Source: Salvator merianae
Lineage: Eukaryota; Chordata; Lepidosauria; Squamata; Teiidae
NCBI GenBank assembly: GCA_003586115.2
Contig: QVOM02000116.1
Coordinates: 43,471,024 to 43,535,023 of the forward strand
DNA: 64,000 bases
Reading direction: 5' to 3'
Made by a program: the position numbers and the translations under genes. Shown here piece by piece: positions 36,975 to 49,535 of this stretch. A model generated the notes under the pieces. That model had not been told where the DNA came from. It saw only the letters and a program-made list of their open reading frames with translations, and did not search any database. Position 1 is the first letter of the stretch. Every line of letters begins with the position of its first letter.

Positions 36975-38140
36975 CTATGAAAAGAGTGAAGCAAAAAGGT
37001 AATCAGAAGTGCCTGACAAACATCAATTCTCACATCCAAGTTACAGCAATTTAAGATGTTACTGAGTTTTCTTACAGTCTCTATGGTTGTAAAAATGGAA
37101 TGAAAATTCTTTTGCAAAGGATAAAATTAACAACTGTTACCCAGTCACTTTCCAATAAATGGAAGTTTTATTTCTGCCAACGGGTATATGAAGAGGATGG
37201 AAGATGGACTGAAAGGATAGAAATGCTCTCACAAATCAGTAGAAAATAGGTTTCTATGTATGCTCTTTTTAAAAAGCACACCTCCAGAATTGGGTACCTC
37301 CTAACTTCCCAGATCCTGTGACCCTGTGACACACAGTACCTCCATTGTCTGGGTTCAAAGAAAAGTATCTCCATAGATTCAGTAGGAACTGAGAGCTAGA
37401 GATGAGTGTCTCTGGTATATTAATGGCACTTCACACAAAACCTCACTCCCAATGGCTTCATAAAGATGTTAAAGAGCAAGAGAGACAGGGAATCTCTCAT
37501 GTGAACACCCAAGAGGTTGAACAAAAGCTGTCAGCTGCTACTTTATGGAGTCTGTCCTAGAGTCTGAAGCAGAACCAGTATGAAGCAGAGTCTCTGATTC
37601 CCAACCCCTAAAGTCACTCCAGCAAGTCCCACAGTCAATAGTTCCTAAAGGAACCGAGCGATCAAGGAAAACCAAGAGGTCCTTCTTGTAGTTTCACCTC
37701 AGGTGCAGTGACATACAAGTTCTTTTCTGTGGTGGCCCCCATCCCTCTGGAGGTTTGCCAGGCACCTACATTATATGGTTTTCACTGCCTGGTTAAAACA
37801 CGCCTCTTCACTCAAGCCTTTGATGTTTAGCTTCTTCTGAGTATTGTTGTACCAGAGAGGGAGGGAATATTATATCCGAAACATGTTTTATTTATTTATT
37901 TATTTATTTAGATTTCTATCCTGCCCTTTATTGTGATCCATCCTGGGACTTTTGGGTGAAGGGTGTGATAAGAACCATATTCTTCCTGTCCCAATAATTA
38001 CGAAGATCTTCAGTCAGAGTGACCAAGGCTATCTCAGTGCTGTAACTCCACCAAAGCCAGGTAGAAAAGGGTGTAAATGCTATGGGATTATTCTTCAGTG
38101 CAATGGAGCAATTCACACAAGCTTAAAAAGAACAACTTAC
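36975..38140 (-). other. PFKP: PFKP intron 4
   Basis: 1166 bases. Its half nearest exon 4 (37590-38090) is rearranged L2-type LINE sequence. The rest is unremarkable. Confidence 0.8.
37590..38090 (-). mobile_element. Rearranged L2-type LINE fragments
   Basis: On the minus strand 38090-37950 reads TEIALVTLTEDLRNYWDRKN and 37690-37590 continues as LLVFLDRSVPLGTIDCG. These are consecutive parts of an L2-type reverse transcriptase. Between them (about 37700-37930) lies a plus-strand 3' fragment (VAPIPLEVCQAPTL-like) and a TTTA tail, so the copy is interrupted by another LINE piece. Confidence 0.65.
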
Positions 38141-38330
38141 CATTTTTTGCTAATTCTTCTAACAGTCCACTCCATTCCTCACGAAAGAGATTAGCACCTG
38201 TTAAGCTGCCGTCTCCACCGATTACACAGAGGTTGGTGATTCCACACTTAACCAGGTTGCAAGCTGCCTTCAAACGACCCTCCCGAGTCCGGAAAGCTTT
38301 GCAGCGAGCACTGCCAATTACTGTTCCTCC
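38141..38330 (-). CDS. PFKP: PFKP exon 4 (ATP-binding)
   Basis: 190 bases, 63 codons plus one base, starting [10 protein letters not shown] and ending LAKN|G. It carries two ATP and Mg contacts known in the family: the Arg-Cys pair in SARC and the GDGS motif in [13 protein letters not shown], whose Asp binds Mg. The acceptor is ttgcag and the donor gtaagt. The remaining GT of the last glycine codon is supplied by exon 5. An L2-type LINE fragment on the same strand ends only about 50 bases past the donor. Confidence 0.96.
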
Positions 38331-40750
38331 CTGCAAGATAAAACGGAAAACTGGGTTGAAGGAACAGGATGACAGATTTCATTTCAGTTGCTGTAGGCTA
38401 ACGCTTTGCTCCATTCAAGAGCTGCTCAGAAATCTCCACCGTTCTCTTTCCTTACAGAACAGAAGAGGTGAAACTAAGGTTGGTAGGAAGGAGTCTATTT
38501 GATTAACTCTTTCAGTGGAAGTAAGAGTATGCTGGTTTCCTACAAAGAATGCTTCATGTAAAATCAGTTGGATATTTGTGGTAGAGGACAAAAGGCAAAG
38601 AATGGAGAAATCTAAATCATTGCTACGGCAATGATTTACCTGCAGCAATGATTCACCTGCAGCAATATCTAGCATCTCTCCTGCTAGTAGATCATGTTTG
38701 TTGGCACTCATCTGTAAAGGACTACAGGCAAAAACTACAAAGATGAGGGACACATTTAGTCAAATTTCAGATTAAGGAAAAAACCCACATCTGAGCTTAC
38801 TCAAGATAAACATGGTTAGCATCCTGTAACAAAGATGGCTGACAATGATCTGTTCATGCAGCAGCCATTTTTCTTAAGCAAAATGGCCCATCTCTTAAGA
38901 AATTCCCTCCTTCTAGCTAAATCTGCTATTGAAGAAAAGGAAATGCGCACAAACACTTTTGTTGTGTGGGCTGCCACCTTAAAAAAATAAATAAAATCTA
39001 ATTGGATTGTGTAGTCAGTTCCCTTCCTCAAGGTGAAAATAGCTATTGTAAGTCTTGCTGTCAGAACAATAAGACCATATAGCCAGCACTTATGGCTGCT
39101 TCAGATAGACTGAAAAAAGTTTAAATCTCCATTCAGACATCAAACTCATGAGCTGGCGCTGGACAAACCTCTGTCTTTCTCCCTCTACGACACATGTTTG
39201 TTGAGAGGGGAAAAAACATTATTCATTCTCATAGACTAATCTTGAACTCCATAGGGTTAAAGACAGGATACAGATTCAGAACAGTAATATTGGCTACACC
39301 AGTTATTGCGAAAATCAATTACTTATACTGAACAGACTTTCATCCCATGCCCTTGACTTCCACGTAATGCACAACGTTTTTGTTAATCAAGTAGCAGTAG
39401 CATGAATAGAAATTAATGGGCTACAGTTAAATATAAACTTGATTTATAGATAATAGGTGCAATAAATAATGAGCTTGTTACTGGGAAATGGACAAGTTCA
39501 AGGGTATTTTTCTTATCAAGAACCCACTCATTGCTATAATGAGGTTGGCTTCACCTGCCTCACATGACAGCATCCCAGTTTCTGCTGTTTATATGTTTTC
39601 TACCTAGACTAGTTATTCTTCACTTCCTCAAAACTCTTAGTGCATATGTAAACACAGTAAGGATGTGGTCTGACACTGTAAATTTAATCTGTATCAGAAG
39701 AGTACGAGGACTGAGTTTGTCTTCCGATTGTTCCCACATTCATATTTTAACACGGACTCCATTCGGACTTGCTAGTTCTCACACTGATGTTTCCCATGCG
39801 TGGCATGGATCTGGAATGGCTTGAGAACTCATTAAATCCAAATGCAATCTGGATTTTGCCAGTTAATCCAGAAAAACTATGGAAAGGCAAGATCACGTCA
39901 GGCCAGCGGGAACTGAAGACGGCCTGTAAACTGATCAAATGCTGTGTCAGAACGCAACCTAAGTTTAGAATCAGTGTGTCTGCCAAGTCCCATGAAAAAG
40001 AAAATCTGTTAGTGTAATTCTGCATACTTTTTATTTTTAAGCACTCCTTTGCTCAATGTTTAATCACTTTTACTGATCTTGTCAGGAGCTTTCCCACTTA
40101 TCAGAGAAAAAAGGGGGAAAAAACTTTTTATGGACAAGAAAATTATCAATGTAGAACTCCCATGTAATTAACTCAAGATTAATTCCTCTCTTTCGCTGTC
40201 TTTTTTTTAAAAAAATATGACTAAGGACTTTGCCCACGTTCTCCTCTCAGAACTTTGACAATTTACTGTGGCGCTAGATTCATCCTTTCCAAAGTCATTT
40301 TTTGGCACTGTTGCACACATACGTGATGCCAGTCACAGCAGCCAGAGTGTAACTAGATGAAATTTGCTGCACACTTAAAGCAATGCTGAAGCAGTTATTA
40401 AAGTGACACAGGAACTATGTACAGTGTGACTCACACAAGGAAAGGGAAATTTTTTTAAAAAAAACACAAGAGAGAAACACAAAACTCTTTGTTGATCTCC
40501 TAGTGTGTATACATGTGGAAACAAGAGAATTAGCCAAGTCTGGCATGCAGAGTATGTCAATAATGTGACAAAAAAATATTGGATGGTGACAAAGCAAAAA
40601 TACAAATTCAAAATCTAGTTTCAAACATTTTTAACATGAAATAGAAAACTGTTTAGTATTTTAGTTAAGTTTATTCTTTTTTTTGCCCTTAGACTTTTAA
40701 GTGTGACATAAAAAGAAAGCAATATTAAAATTATATTAACTCAGACTTAC
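38331..40750 (-). other. PFKP: PFKP intron 3
   Basis: 2420 bases. It holds a probable Harbinger-like element (39661-39959). Nothing else is recognised. Confidence 0.8.
39661..39959. mobile_element. Probable Harbinger-like MITE
   Basis: 299 bp. The left end GGATGTGGTCTGACACTGTA and the inverted right end GGTTGCGTTCTGACACAGCA align with a few mismatches and continue alike (..TTTAATC/..TTTGATC). It is flanked by TAA at 39658-39660 and 39960-39962. Confidence 0.55.
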
Positions 40751-40828
40751 CACTTGGAGGATGCTTGAAACACTTTCCCACGTAACTTCTACAATATTGT
40801 CAGCACCGTCAACCATACCTTGATAACC
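40751..40828 (-). CDS. PFKP: PFKP exon 3
   Basis: 78 bases, 26 codons, phase 0 at both ends, beginning GYQGMVDG and ending SSILQV. The acceptor is ...gtcacag and the donor gtaagt. The length equals the usual family exon. It encodes the segment after the first beta-alpha unit of the catalytic half. The window reads GADNIVEVTWESV in the middle, where mammals have GGSNIAEADWESV as I recall, so there is modest divergence in a surface stretch. Confidence 0.94.
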
Positions 40829-41392
40829 CTGTGACAACAAAAAAAAATTTTTTTCAGAGAAAGCACAATTTCCAATTTATAACACTTTGCACACAAAATC
40901 ATTTTTGAGAATTAAATACTTCTGAGTTAACTGATTGATACGATTTGATACATATTTGAGATCTGATTTCACAGACGTCAAGCCAATGCATTGTTAGATA
41001 GACTGAAAGAGGTTGCCTACATATTCAGTCTCATCTGTCCCCCAAATGTCCCAGCAGAGCACAAAAATGCTGAATGTCATAGTGATGGTAAATTTAAGCT
41101 AGACCTGACATTTTTGCAGATTCTTGCTAGACTCCTTAAAAGAAGAACTCTTAGAGATTAGATAGCCAGAGAAATGAAGCTTCAAAAAAAGCCCCAAAGA
41201 TGACACTTAAGAAAAGTAAAATAAGAAGCTCCTATATTTTTTTTTCCAATGTAACAAATGTCTCAAGTTCTTTTGTACAGAACAGCACAAATGCATATAC
41301 CATATATGAACTTACCAATAGCCCTACAGCTTCATGAGTTACTCAGAAATAAGATACATCCATACCAGGCGAGTTTAACATAAACCAACATT

Positions 41393-41993
41393 TACCAAAA
41401 AAAGGGAAATGATTTAGGAACTCAGTGACTGAAACTCAATACATTATAAAAATATACCTATAAGTGGCAATCAAAATAAGCAACAAAATTGAAATTACAC
41501 TATTCAGGTGTACTAATAAGCTAATGGGTTATTATAATACATTCAAAAACCACTTCCACAGTGCCCAATATTCAAACATACAAAACAATAAGAAGCAGAT
41601 AATTCCAGTGAGGATAAGTAGCCACATACACAAAACACAAACAGTGCCAAACATTTATTACACACAACTTCCTTCTATAGCTTTATCAGCCTCTTGGGTC
41701 TAAGGTAGTTTAGACTAGAGAAGGTTCATAGGCAGGAATGTACTGATACTGGACATCAATCCTGTCTGTTTCTGGACTCATTACATCTCTGCCCATCTAC
41801 CACCCTGAAGATACACAGCCTTGACTGAGTTATATAATGGTGTCTATAAAGTGCTCAAGCCATTTATCAATACTATTGAACATTTGAATAATATTACTTC
41901 AATTTTGTTGCATATTTTGATTGCCACTTATAGGTATATTTTTTATAATAGTTTTTAATCAATGAGTTCCTGAACCCTTTCATTTTTTGGTAT
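41393..41993. mobile_element. Long inverted-repeat element, about 600 bp
   Basis: Arms of about 100 bases (41393-41505 and 41880-41993) are near-identical in inverted orientation. For example tatacctataagtggcaatc on the left matches its complement at right, extending to ACCAAAAAA ends. The centre is unique and non-coding. The superfamily is not determined, and no target duplication was found at the approximate ends. Confidence 0.75.
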
Positions 41994-42747
41994 ATTCTCC
42001 AGGCTTCTGATCTGGCTTTTGCACTCCCATGAACCAACATTTACCAGTCTATCCAACTTACAGCTGGTTCTCAGATGCTCCAATCTATATCTCCTTTCAA
42101 CCTCAGTTAGTACGGTCACATATCAAGACTAACTGTTCCAAGTTTATGATAAGACTAAGTTTTGGATTCCTTCCGAGTGCTTCTGAGCTTGGAAGTGCTC
42201 CCTTAGTTAAATAACTTTTTTTTCTTCTTCTTAAGAAGATGAGTATAGAAAAATAGTCGCAAAGGGGAAGTTGCTTAGATCAGCACTACGGTTGATACCC
42301 ACTGTGAAAAGAAAAGTTAAGAATGCCCAGAGAGTGGGAAATTAAAGCAATAATGTTGTAGTAGCAATATTTGACCAGGAATATAAAATCTGATAGGAGA
42401 CACACACAACATAAAGCTGGAAATGTATATATATGAGAAAAGACTTCCATCCTCTTTCTCTGTAACTATTAACATCCCAAACCATTCATTTACATGTTTT
42501 GGGCTTTTTACATTGAAAGATAGCATGGAATAAATGTTTTCCTGAGACAAATGTTTCACTATATCTTTCAGAACCTATTGTAAGGAGAAACCCTTACACA
42601 ATTGAGGTTACATCAGAAAACCCTCCATCAATGACACTTCAGGAAGAAACACTGTAGCATCATCTTCCCTTTCCCCTCTTGAGTACCAAATGATTACCTT
42701 CCCTCCCACACAATGCCCTACTAACTGATGTCGGCAGGAGGAAGAGA

Positions 42748-42915
42748 ACTGATATAGCATAATGGCCAAAATCAACTTCAAAACCAAGGTATTCCTAGTT
42801 CAAATCTTGCCTCTTCCAGAACTCACAAGGTTGTCCTTAAGGAAGTTTCTCTCATTCTCCACTCTGTGTGAAACACAGGGACAAATATAACTTTCTATTT
42901 TAATATGGGGAAATT
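42748..42915 (+). repeat. tRNA-derived SINE, copy 2
   Basis: TAGCATAATGG head, TAGTTCAAATCTTGCC B-box region, then AAGGAAGTTTCTCTCATTCTC, which corresponds to the CA-GTCACTCTCTC body of squamate tRNA-SINEs. It is degenerate. Confidence 0.6.
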
Positions 42916-45046
42916 CAGGCCATGCTCACATGCAGAGGAAAAGCTCCTCTGAGGTAGTTTAGACTACAGAAGGTTCCCAGGCAGGACTGTGCCCCTGTAA
43001 TGATCATTCTAGGCTAGGAAAGAGTGATTTGAGATATGATGGGAATACGAGGGACAAAGATGACCAACAGTAGGAAGCATTTGAGCTACTTCTGATATGT
43101 ATGAACACAAAAACTTTGTAAGCACCAGAGAGACCCTTCAGAGGCCACTATGCTCTTAGAAGCCAGGTTCTGGGTTGGCATTTCATGCCCAAAACATTAT
43201 ACATGTGATACATACCATATATTTAAGCTTAATCTATTAAATTTGTGACTTGTGTGTGTGTAAAATCAGTCTGTATGTCTGGCAAATATCACAGAGGAAG
43301 TGTATTTGCATTTTGAAAAGCCTAACGTATTTTAAAAGAAAAAAGAGAGAGAGAGAGAAAAGGTCAGAGAGGGATTCCTTGTTCTCACTCATACATACAC
43401 AATTACAGAGTTAGCAGGGGACACTAGGTCCAACCCCTGCTCCATGCAGGGAATCTCCTTCTCAGATAGCTCACTGTAAAGTATTTGTAGTATATACTAT
43501 TCCTAATATGTTATTGCTTCTTTGCATATATCCCTTTTCCTGAGTCCTGCTGAAGAACACCACAGAACATGAAAAAAACACATAAGATCATAATGTCACT
43601 GAAACTTCATAGAACTCAAACCTTAAACTTTGCAAACTTATAATTCAGCTAACTATCAAGCAGCAAAAACAGTTTTCTGTAACCACTGTGCAAAACAGGA
43701 CAGGACCTGAAAACAATGCATTCACTTCTGTAAATGATAAGAAGTTACACTTTGCTCACTCAAAGAGGATTTTTATGCAGTATTCTGAAGCAAGCTTTAA
43801 CAGTGTAAATATTTTAACTGATACAAGTTTGCAGTGTATGAACTACACACAGCCAGTAAAGTTATTTCATGTGTACACTGCTGGGTTCCACAGGAGCACA
43901 GTTATCTACAAGTTTCCTACATGTTTTTCCCTCTCACAAAATGCTGGTTTCAGAAGAAAAACTTCTTGGATTGAAAACTATCTCACAGGCACCAGCCCCA
44001 GCTACAGTTTGAATCCACATTCAATTCTTTTTCAGAATGAGAGGTGTCATTTCCTTTCCACATTATCTAAATAAAGGTGGATATTCTGGGTTAATGCAAA
44101 GGAAAGACTGCCCAGTCACTTTGCTGATTTGTTCTCTCACTCTGAAAGTGGATTGAGGGAGATTAAAACTTAGGTGTAGCTGAGCCCACTATCACTTTCC
44201 AGAGCCATCCTTTATAACTAAATGCCATAGATCTTGGCTTCCAATGAGGCTTTCAAGTTTTATTTCTATGTAACAGCTTTCCCTATATAATCTGTCTGAG
44301 GTCATATAAAATGAAATGGTTTTAGCACTTGAGTATCTCATCCTGCCACAACACTTGCACCGAGAAAGAGTATTCGTGGCAAGATGACAAGAAAATCAAG
44401 CTCCGAACATTAAGTGCCACACTAATTGCAAGTACAGAACCCATTGGCAGGGCTGTGATGCACCAAAGGCTGTTAACTGAAACGAGGGTATTCAACTTGA
44501 TTTCTGATGTAGAACGGGGAAATGCCTGTCCTTCCAGCTTGTCCTCTGGAATTTCCTAGACTACGTGCCACTGCTCTGGACCTGACTGATTATCCCCTAG
44601 CGCCTACAACAAACACTTCTTTGTAACAATATACACTATGATCTATTCTTCAGTTAATGAAGCATTCAGGAATTATGAAGCATGATGACCCTCATCATAT
44701 GCTCCAATTCTCCCTGTTCATCAGGGAAAGTCCTCATTTTCTGGTCCCCAATTTCTTGAAACTACATTAAACTTGTTGCTATTCTAATCCACATTGTTCA
44801 CACTCAAGCAACCTTTAAGCTTTTTCCCAGGGTATGTGTCTATGTGCAAAACACATGTGATGAGGTTCACTTTGCCATATTTTCTAACCAAATATCCTAT
44901 TTCAAAGACTTGAGATGAGATCCAGACTATGGCATACATGGGGGGGGGGGTAAAAAATAAAGCCATTGGACTTCATGTTTAAAAGTTCTCAAATTATGAA
45001 TGCTAAGACAAGAATAAACCTCATGTACTTAAATCATGGAGGCAGA

Positions 45047-45185
45047 ATTCAGACGTAGCCATCTTAGCCTGTATCAGTAAGCAAGGGAGTCTAGTAGCAC
45101 CTTAAAAACTGACAGAGAGAAAAAAGTTGATAACATGAGCTTTCATAGATTAACTCTACTTCATGAGATAAATCTTGGAGATTAA
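45047..45185 (+). repeat. Dispersed reptilian repeat (uninterrupted copy)
   Basis: It matches the outer parts of 24410-24835: GCAAGGGAGTCTAGT, AGCACCTTAAAAACTGAC and AACATGAGCTTTCATAGATT, followed by CTACTTCATGAGA. Confidence 0.7.
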
Positions 45186-46079
45186 TGTACAAACTCCAAG
45201 AGGTTAAATTAATCAGACGTCACAACAATTCTATGGAAGTCAAGGTAGGATGACTCAACTTCCTAACTCCCATGAAGCACCTATTAGTCAGGACAGCAGC
45301 AAGTGGCTTTTACCTTTTCCCTCTTTTTTCTTTAATCCCTCAGTTTTTAATCTTACTTCACAAAAATATGGTTTTAATGGGAGGAAGAGTAACTCTGCCA
45401 GCTCCCACTGTTCAATATGCTTTCCTAACACTCCTTTTTGCCCTTAACGTTAGCCAGGGACATGGTTCAGCTCTGTAACAAGCCAGAAGAGAGAGGGGAA
45501 AATGAGGAGCAGTCTATCCCAGCTTCCAAAAAAGATGCTCATTCCTGGTGCTCAGCAACTCCATCACTTAGACAGGAATCTTCCAGAAATGGAGCAGTTC
45601 ACTTAACATTTAGGGAGTGCTGCTGCCTAGGCAGCTATAGCAGCCAAACACTTCATTCCCAGAAAAAAGGAAAACCTTTACTACAGACCTCTTCCTCCTC
45701 AGCCATAGACCCTCAGGATTATGCTCTAAATGTGTAAAAGTTTTCAGGAGAGGATTAATAAGAGTTAATGGCAGCCGTGACTCTTTCTGGACAGATGAAG
45801 CTTGGCCACTACAGTAACTTCATAATCATATGACAGTACATGGTGCTACTCTTGCACCAGCTTTGCAGGCTCCAAGCTATTTCTTTCTTTCTTAAAATTT
45901 GTATTCCACCCTTCACCAGCTGGTCTTATCACAGGTCACAACATTCTAGAAAATAACATAATTAAAACACCACCCTCCCACCCTAGCAGACCATATTAGG
46001 AAGCAGCTAAACATCAAAGACATAGGTAAAGAATTTTTAACCAGATGCCAAAACCTGTATAATGTTGGTACCTGGCATA

Positions 46080-46250
46080 TCTCCACTGGGAGGTTATTTT
46101 AAAGCCCAAGACAGAGAAGGCCTTCTCACGTGCCATCATCCCATGAACCTCTGAAGGTGGCAGAACTGCAAGAAGGCCCTCTTCTTGAGATCTTAATACT
46201 CAGACATATGGGAGAAGGTGTTCCTCCAACAAGACAGCAGTCAGAAGGCT
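46080..46250 (+). mobile_element. LINE 3'-end-like scrap
   Basis: Frames here read EGLLTCHHPMNL and similar pieces resembling the C-terminal tail region of CR1/L2-type LINEs (REGPL..., ARE.P...). The similarity is weak. Confidence 0.35.
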
Positions 46251-46746
46251 TAGCGGAACCCAGAATACTGTACATCTTTTTATTATTATTTAATATATCA
46301 CTTCACATTTTACATTTTAGCTTCACATTATCAATCTATCTTAGTTCCATAACTATCTCCCTTTCCTCCCCCACTTACACACATACGGTACACCTATGTT
46401 AAAACAATTGACCAGGATGCTATTAAGCCACACTTAAATTTTCAATATTGACATACAAAATCCTAAAGCCCATAGGAATACATTACTGAGAAAGTTGCCT
46501 TCTGCTGTACAGAGCTGGCTTATAACTTTTTCAAACAAGGCCATGTTGGTCATGCCACAACCAACAGATACATCCCTTGCAATCCAGCAAAACTCAACCT
46601 TCTCCAACCTTCACCTACATAGCACAGGGGGCAACACCTGTGCTGAGGATTACATAATTTCTTTATGCAGGCAATATCTGACACATTATCATCACACATT
46701 GTTCAGTTATTGTGATGGTAATTTTATTACGTTTTCTTTTATTAAT

Positions 46747-47512
46747 ATGCAAACGATACCACTCTGGCAGCAGAAAATGAAGAAGAATTAAGGAGTCTCT
46801 TGATGAGGGTGAACCAAGAAAGTGCAAAAAGCTGGCTTGAAGTTTAACATTTTTTTTAAAAAAAAATTGAGATCATGGCATCTGGTTCCATCTCTTCTTG
46901 GCAATTAGAAGGGGGGAAGAAATTGAAGCAGTGTCAAATTTTATTTTCTTTAGCTCAAAGTTTACTGCAGATAATAACTGCAGCCATGAAATTAAAAGAC
47001 ATTTGCTTCTTGGGAAGAAAAGTTATGACAAGCCTGGACAGCATATGAAAAAGCTGAGACATTGCTCTAGTGACAAAGGTCCATATAATCAAAGCTATGG
47101 TTTTCCCAGTAGTAATGTATGGCTTTGAGAACTGGACCATAAGGAAAGCTGAGGGTCAAAGAATCAACACTTTCAAATTGTGGTGCTGGAGAAGACTTCT
47201 GAGAGTCCCTTGGATGGCAAGAAGATCAAATCAGTCAATACTGAAGCAAATCAACCCTGACTGTTCACTGGAAGAACAAATACTGAAACTGAAACTCAAA
47301 TGCTTTGAGCACATATTGAGAAGGCATGGCTCACTGGAAAAGGCCCTGATGCTGGGAAAGAAAGAAAGAAAAAAAAAAAGATGGATAGATAGTGTCATGG
47401 GAGCAATGAACATGGACTTGGGCAAACTTCAGGAGGCAGTAGAGGACGGAAGGGCATGGTGTGCGGTCGTCCATGGGCTCATGAGGAGTCAGACATGACT
47501 TAATGACCAAAC
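46747..47512 (+). mobile_element. BovB-type (RTE) LINE 3' fragment
   Basis: Decayed frames give MQTI..LAAENEEELRSLLM, then SDFIFFSSKFTADNNCSHEI. A continuous frame at 47070-47498 reads MVFPVVMYGFENWTIRKAEG, LWCWRRLLRVPWMARRSNQS and AWCAVVHGLMRSQT. These are the C-terminal reverse-transcriptase hallmarks of BovB LINEs. The 3' end GAGTCAGACATGACTTAATG is also BovB-like. The upstream part has frameshifts. It is an ancient, inactive fragment. Confidence 0.9.
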
Positions 47513-49439
47513 AACGAATCTTTCATTATGTCAGACATTTAGCTACAACCTTGTCACCTGAAATACCTAGGATACGTGTGCTTTTATCCCAGGCTGGGAC
47601 ACAAAAGCAGCAAACCACTCACCTTTTTCAATGACTGACATCCTCTTCTGTGGACTACCAGCATGGTATTTGCAGCTTTAAGCACCATTTCAGCCACTTT
47701 CAGCTACATAGCAGTACATATTACCCTTAGTGATATATACCAAGCACTTCAGAGATCTTATCAACAAATAATGCTAAAAGAAAACAGCATCTTTGTTTTT
47801 TAGTTTTAGATTAGAAAAGGAAAATCTTTGCTCTTCCAAATACTGTTGGATGTAATAGGTTGTTTTAGTTGGGACACACACAAGTTGAAATCCAATCCCT
47901 ACAAAGGGACACCGATTCCTCATATCTTTTTTTAAAAAAATATGTACTAAAATATTAATCCCGGCATCATCTTTAAAGATACCCCTCTTTATAAAGCATG
48001 CTTGCTGCCTGCAGTGGATATACTAATCTAGAACTTAAGCAATTAAAACTGGTAACTGCTATTAAATTCACTAGAGGCATTTCTTTTAGAAATTAATTTA
48101 AAAATCTAGATCTCGAGTTTCTAGTTGAAGTGGCTTCTTTCTCCCTCAGCCATTACTACAGGGCTTTCAGAGAACCATCTTGCCATAAGTCAAGGAGCAA
48201 ACTAAATTTCAGAAATCTTTTTTCCTTCTTGGTTATAATTGCTCTTTTATCATGTAGCTTACTTAAGTGCTACTGCTATACATATATATTATGTTAACAG
48301 CTTCAATGGGGTCAGTAAAAAGCTGAATAGAAATATGGATTGACCTTTGACATCCACAGTTTGGTCTTGCTTATTTGCAAATGAAGACTGGAGAGTCTAA
48401 CTTATTGCACATATGGTAGGGTCACGCCTATTCACAATTTCTTATTTGTACATGACACTTTGGATAGAGTTTTTGAAGAGCAGAGAAATTTCAGTCAATC
48501 TACTTGCTGATGGCAATTTATAATGGTTTCCTGGAACAGAACCATTGTAAAATTGAAGATTTACTGTATTGTAAAATACAGATGTTTTAAAAAATTGTGC
48601 AATGTTTAGAATCAAATTTATTCTCCAACACTAAAATGAACATTCACATACAAAATACTTTCGCCTTCCAAGATAACTCAAGAAAATACAGTTTTCCTGT
48701 GTACTTAACCTGAAATCAGCCCCAAAAAGCAATGTAACTACAACTTATCCATGTTTGCTGAGTATAAGCCAATATGACTACTGTACTTTCTCAGTCCTAA
48801 ATGTTTAGCTGACACAGAGTAGCTGTCAATCTGATATGGTGGTAGTCTAGTTTTTCCCACAACTTCAAATATTACTTGGCAGAAAAAAAATCTAACTTTA
48901 ACAGAGTAAAACAGGACAAAAAGGAAGCATAATAAAGTTGATTATAAAGGGAGAGATAATTCAGTGTAGCCAGCCAATGTAAGATGTTGAAAAGTACATT
49001 GCATTTAATGGTGCTTTAATAGTAAAAAAAAGCCACACACTGAAGCAGCAGAAGAGAAGAAAACTTCCAAGGTGTTTAAAAATTATTAATACCTGCATAA
49101 TTTTTAAAATTTTATGTCTTTCTTCTTATGGTTTACATCAAAAAAGCTGAGTTGCAGGAGACAGGAATGTGTTTTAAGCTATGCTGATCAATACCTGCTG
49201 AATTTATCCCTTCATACTACTGGAATTAAAAGAGATCAGAGATAGATGTCAGCCCCTTCACAGTATGCTGTCCTGCATGTCACAGTCTCTTACAACTAAC
49301 CATACCCCTGCCTCCCTAAAACAACCAGAGCAACACCAACGTAATGCTGGCATTGGCCTTTGCTGTTAAAAATTATGGGAGTTGGAGTTCAAAATTCTGG
49401 TTCAGTTCCCAGAAATTAGTGGGAGTTTGTCAGGGGTTC

Positions 49440-49535
49440 AAATGGGGTTCTTCTTCCCCTATCTAGCCTAAATACAGGAACTGAACCTGAGATATTTTGC
49501 ACACAAAGCAGAAGCTCTACCATTAAGTCAAGGCC
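49440..49535 (-). repeat. tRNA-like SINE head
   Basis: The minus strand shows an A-box-like TTAATGGTAGAGC (within 49511-49530) and a B-box GGTTCAGTTCC (49478-49488). They are 30-50 bases apart, as in tRNA-Ala-derived SINEs (GGTAGAGC...TTTGCATGCA-like middle). Confidence 0.65.

Noticed and set aside
47070..47498. 142-codon plus-strand frame as a host gene
   Set aside because: It is the C-terminal part of a BovB LINE.
49478..49530. Candidate tRNA gene on the minus strand
   Set aside because: It has A- and B-box-like sequences but no closed acceptor stem, so it fits a SINE head better.
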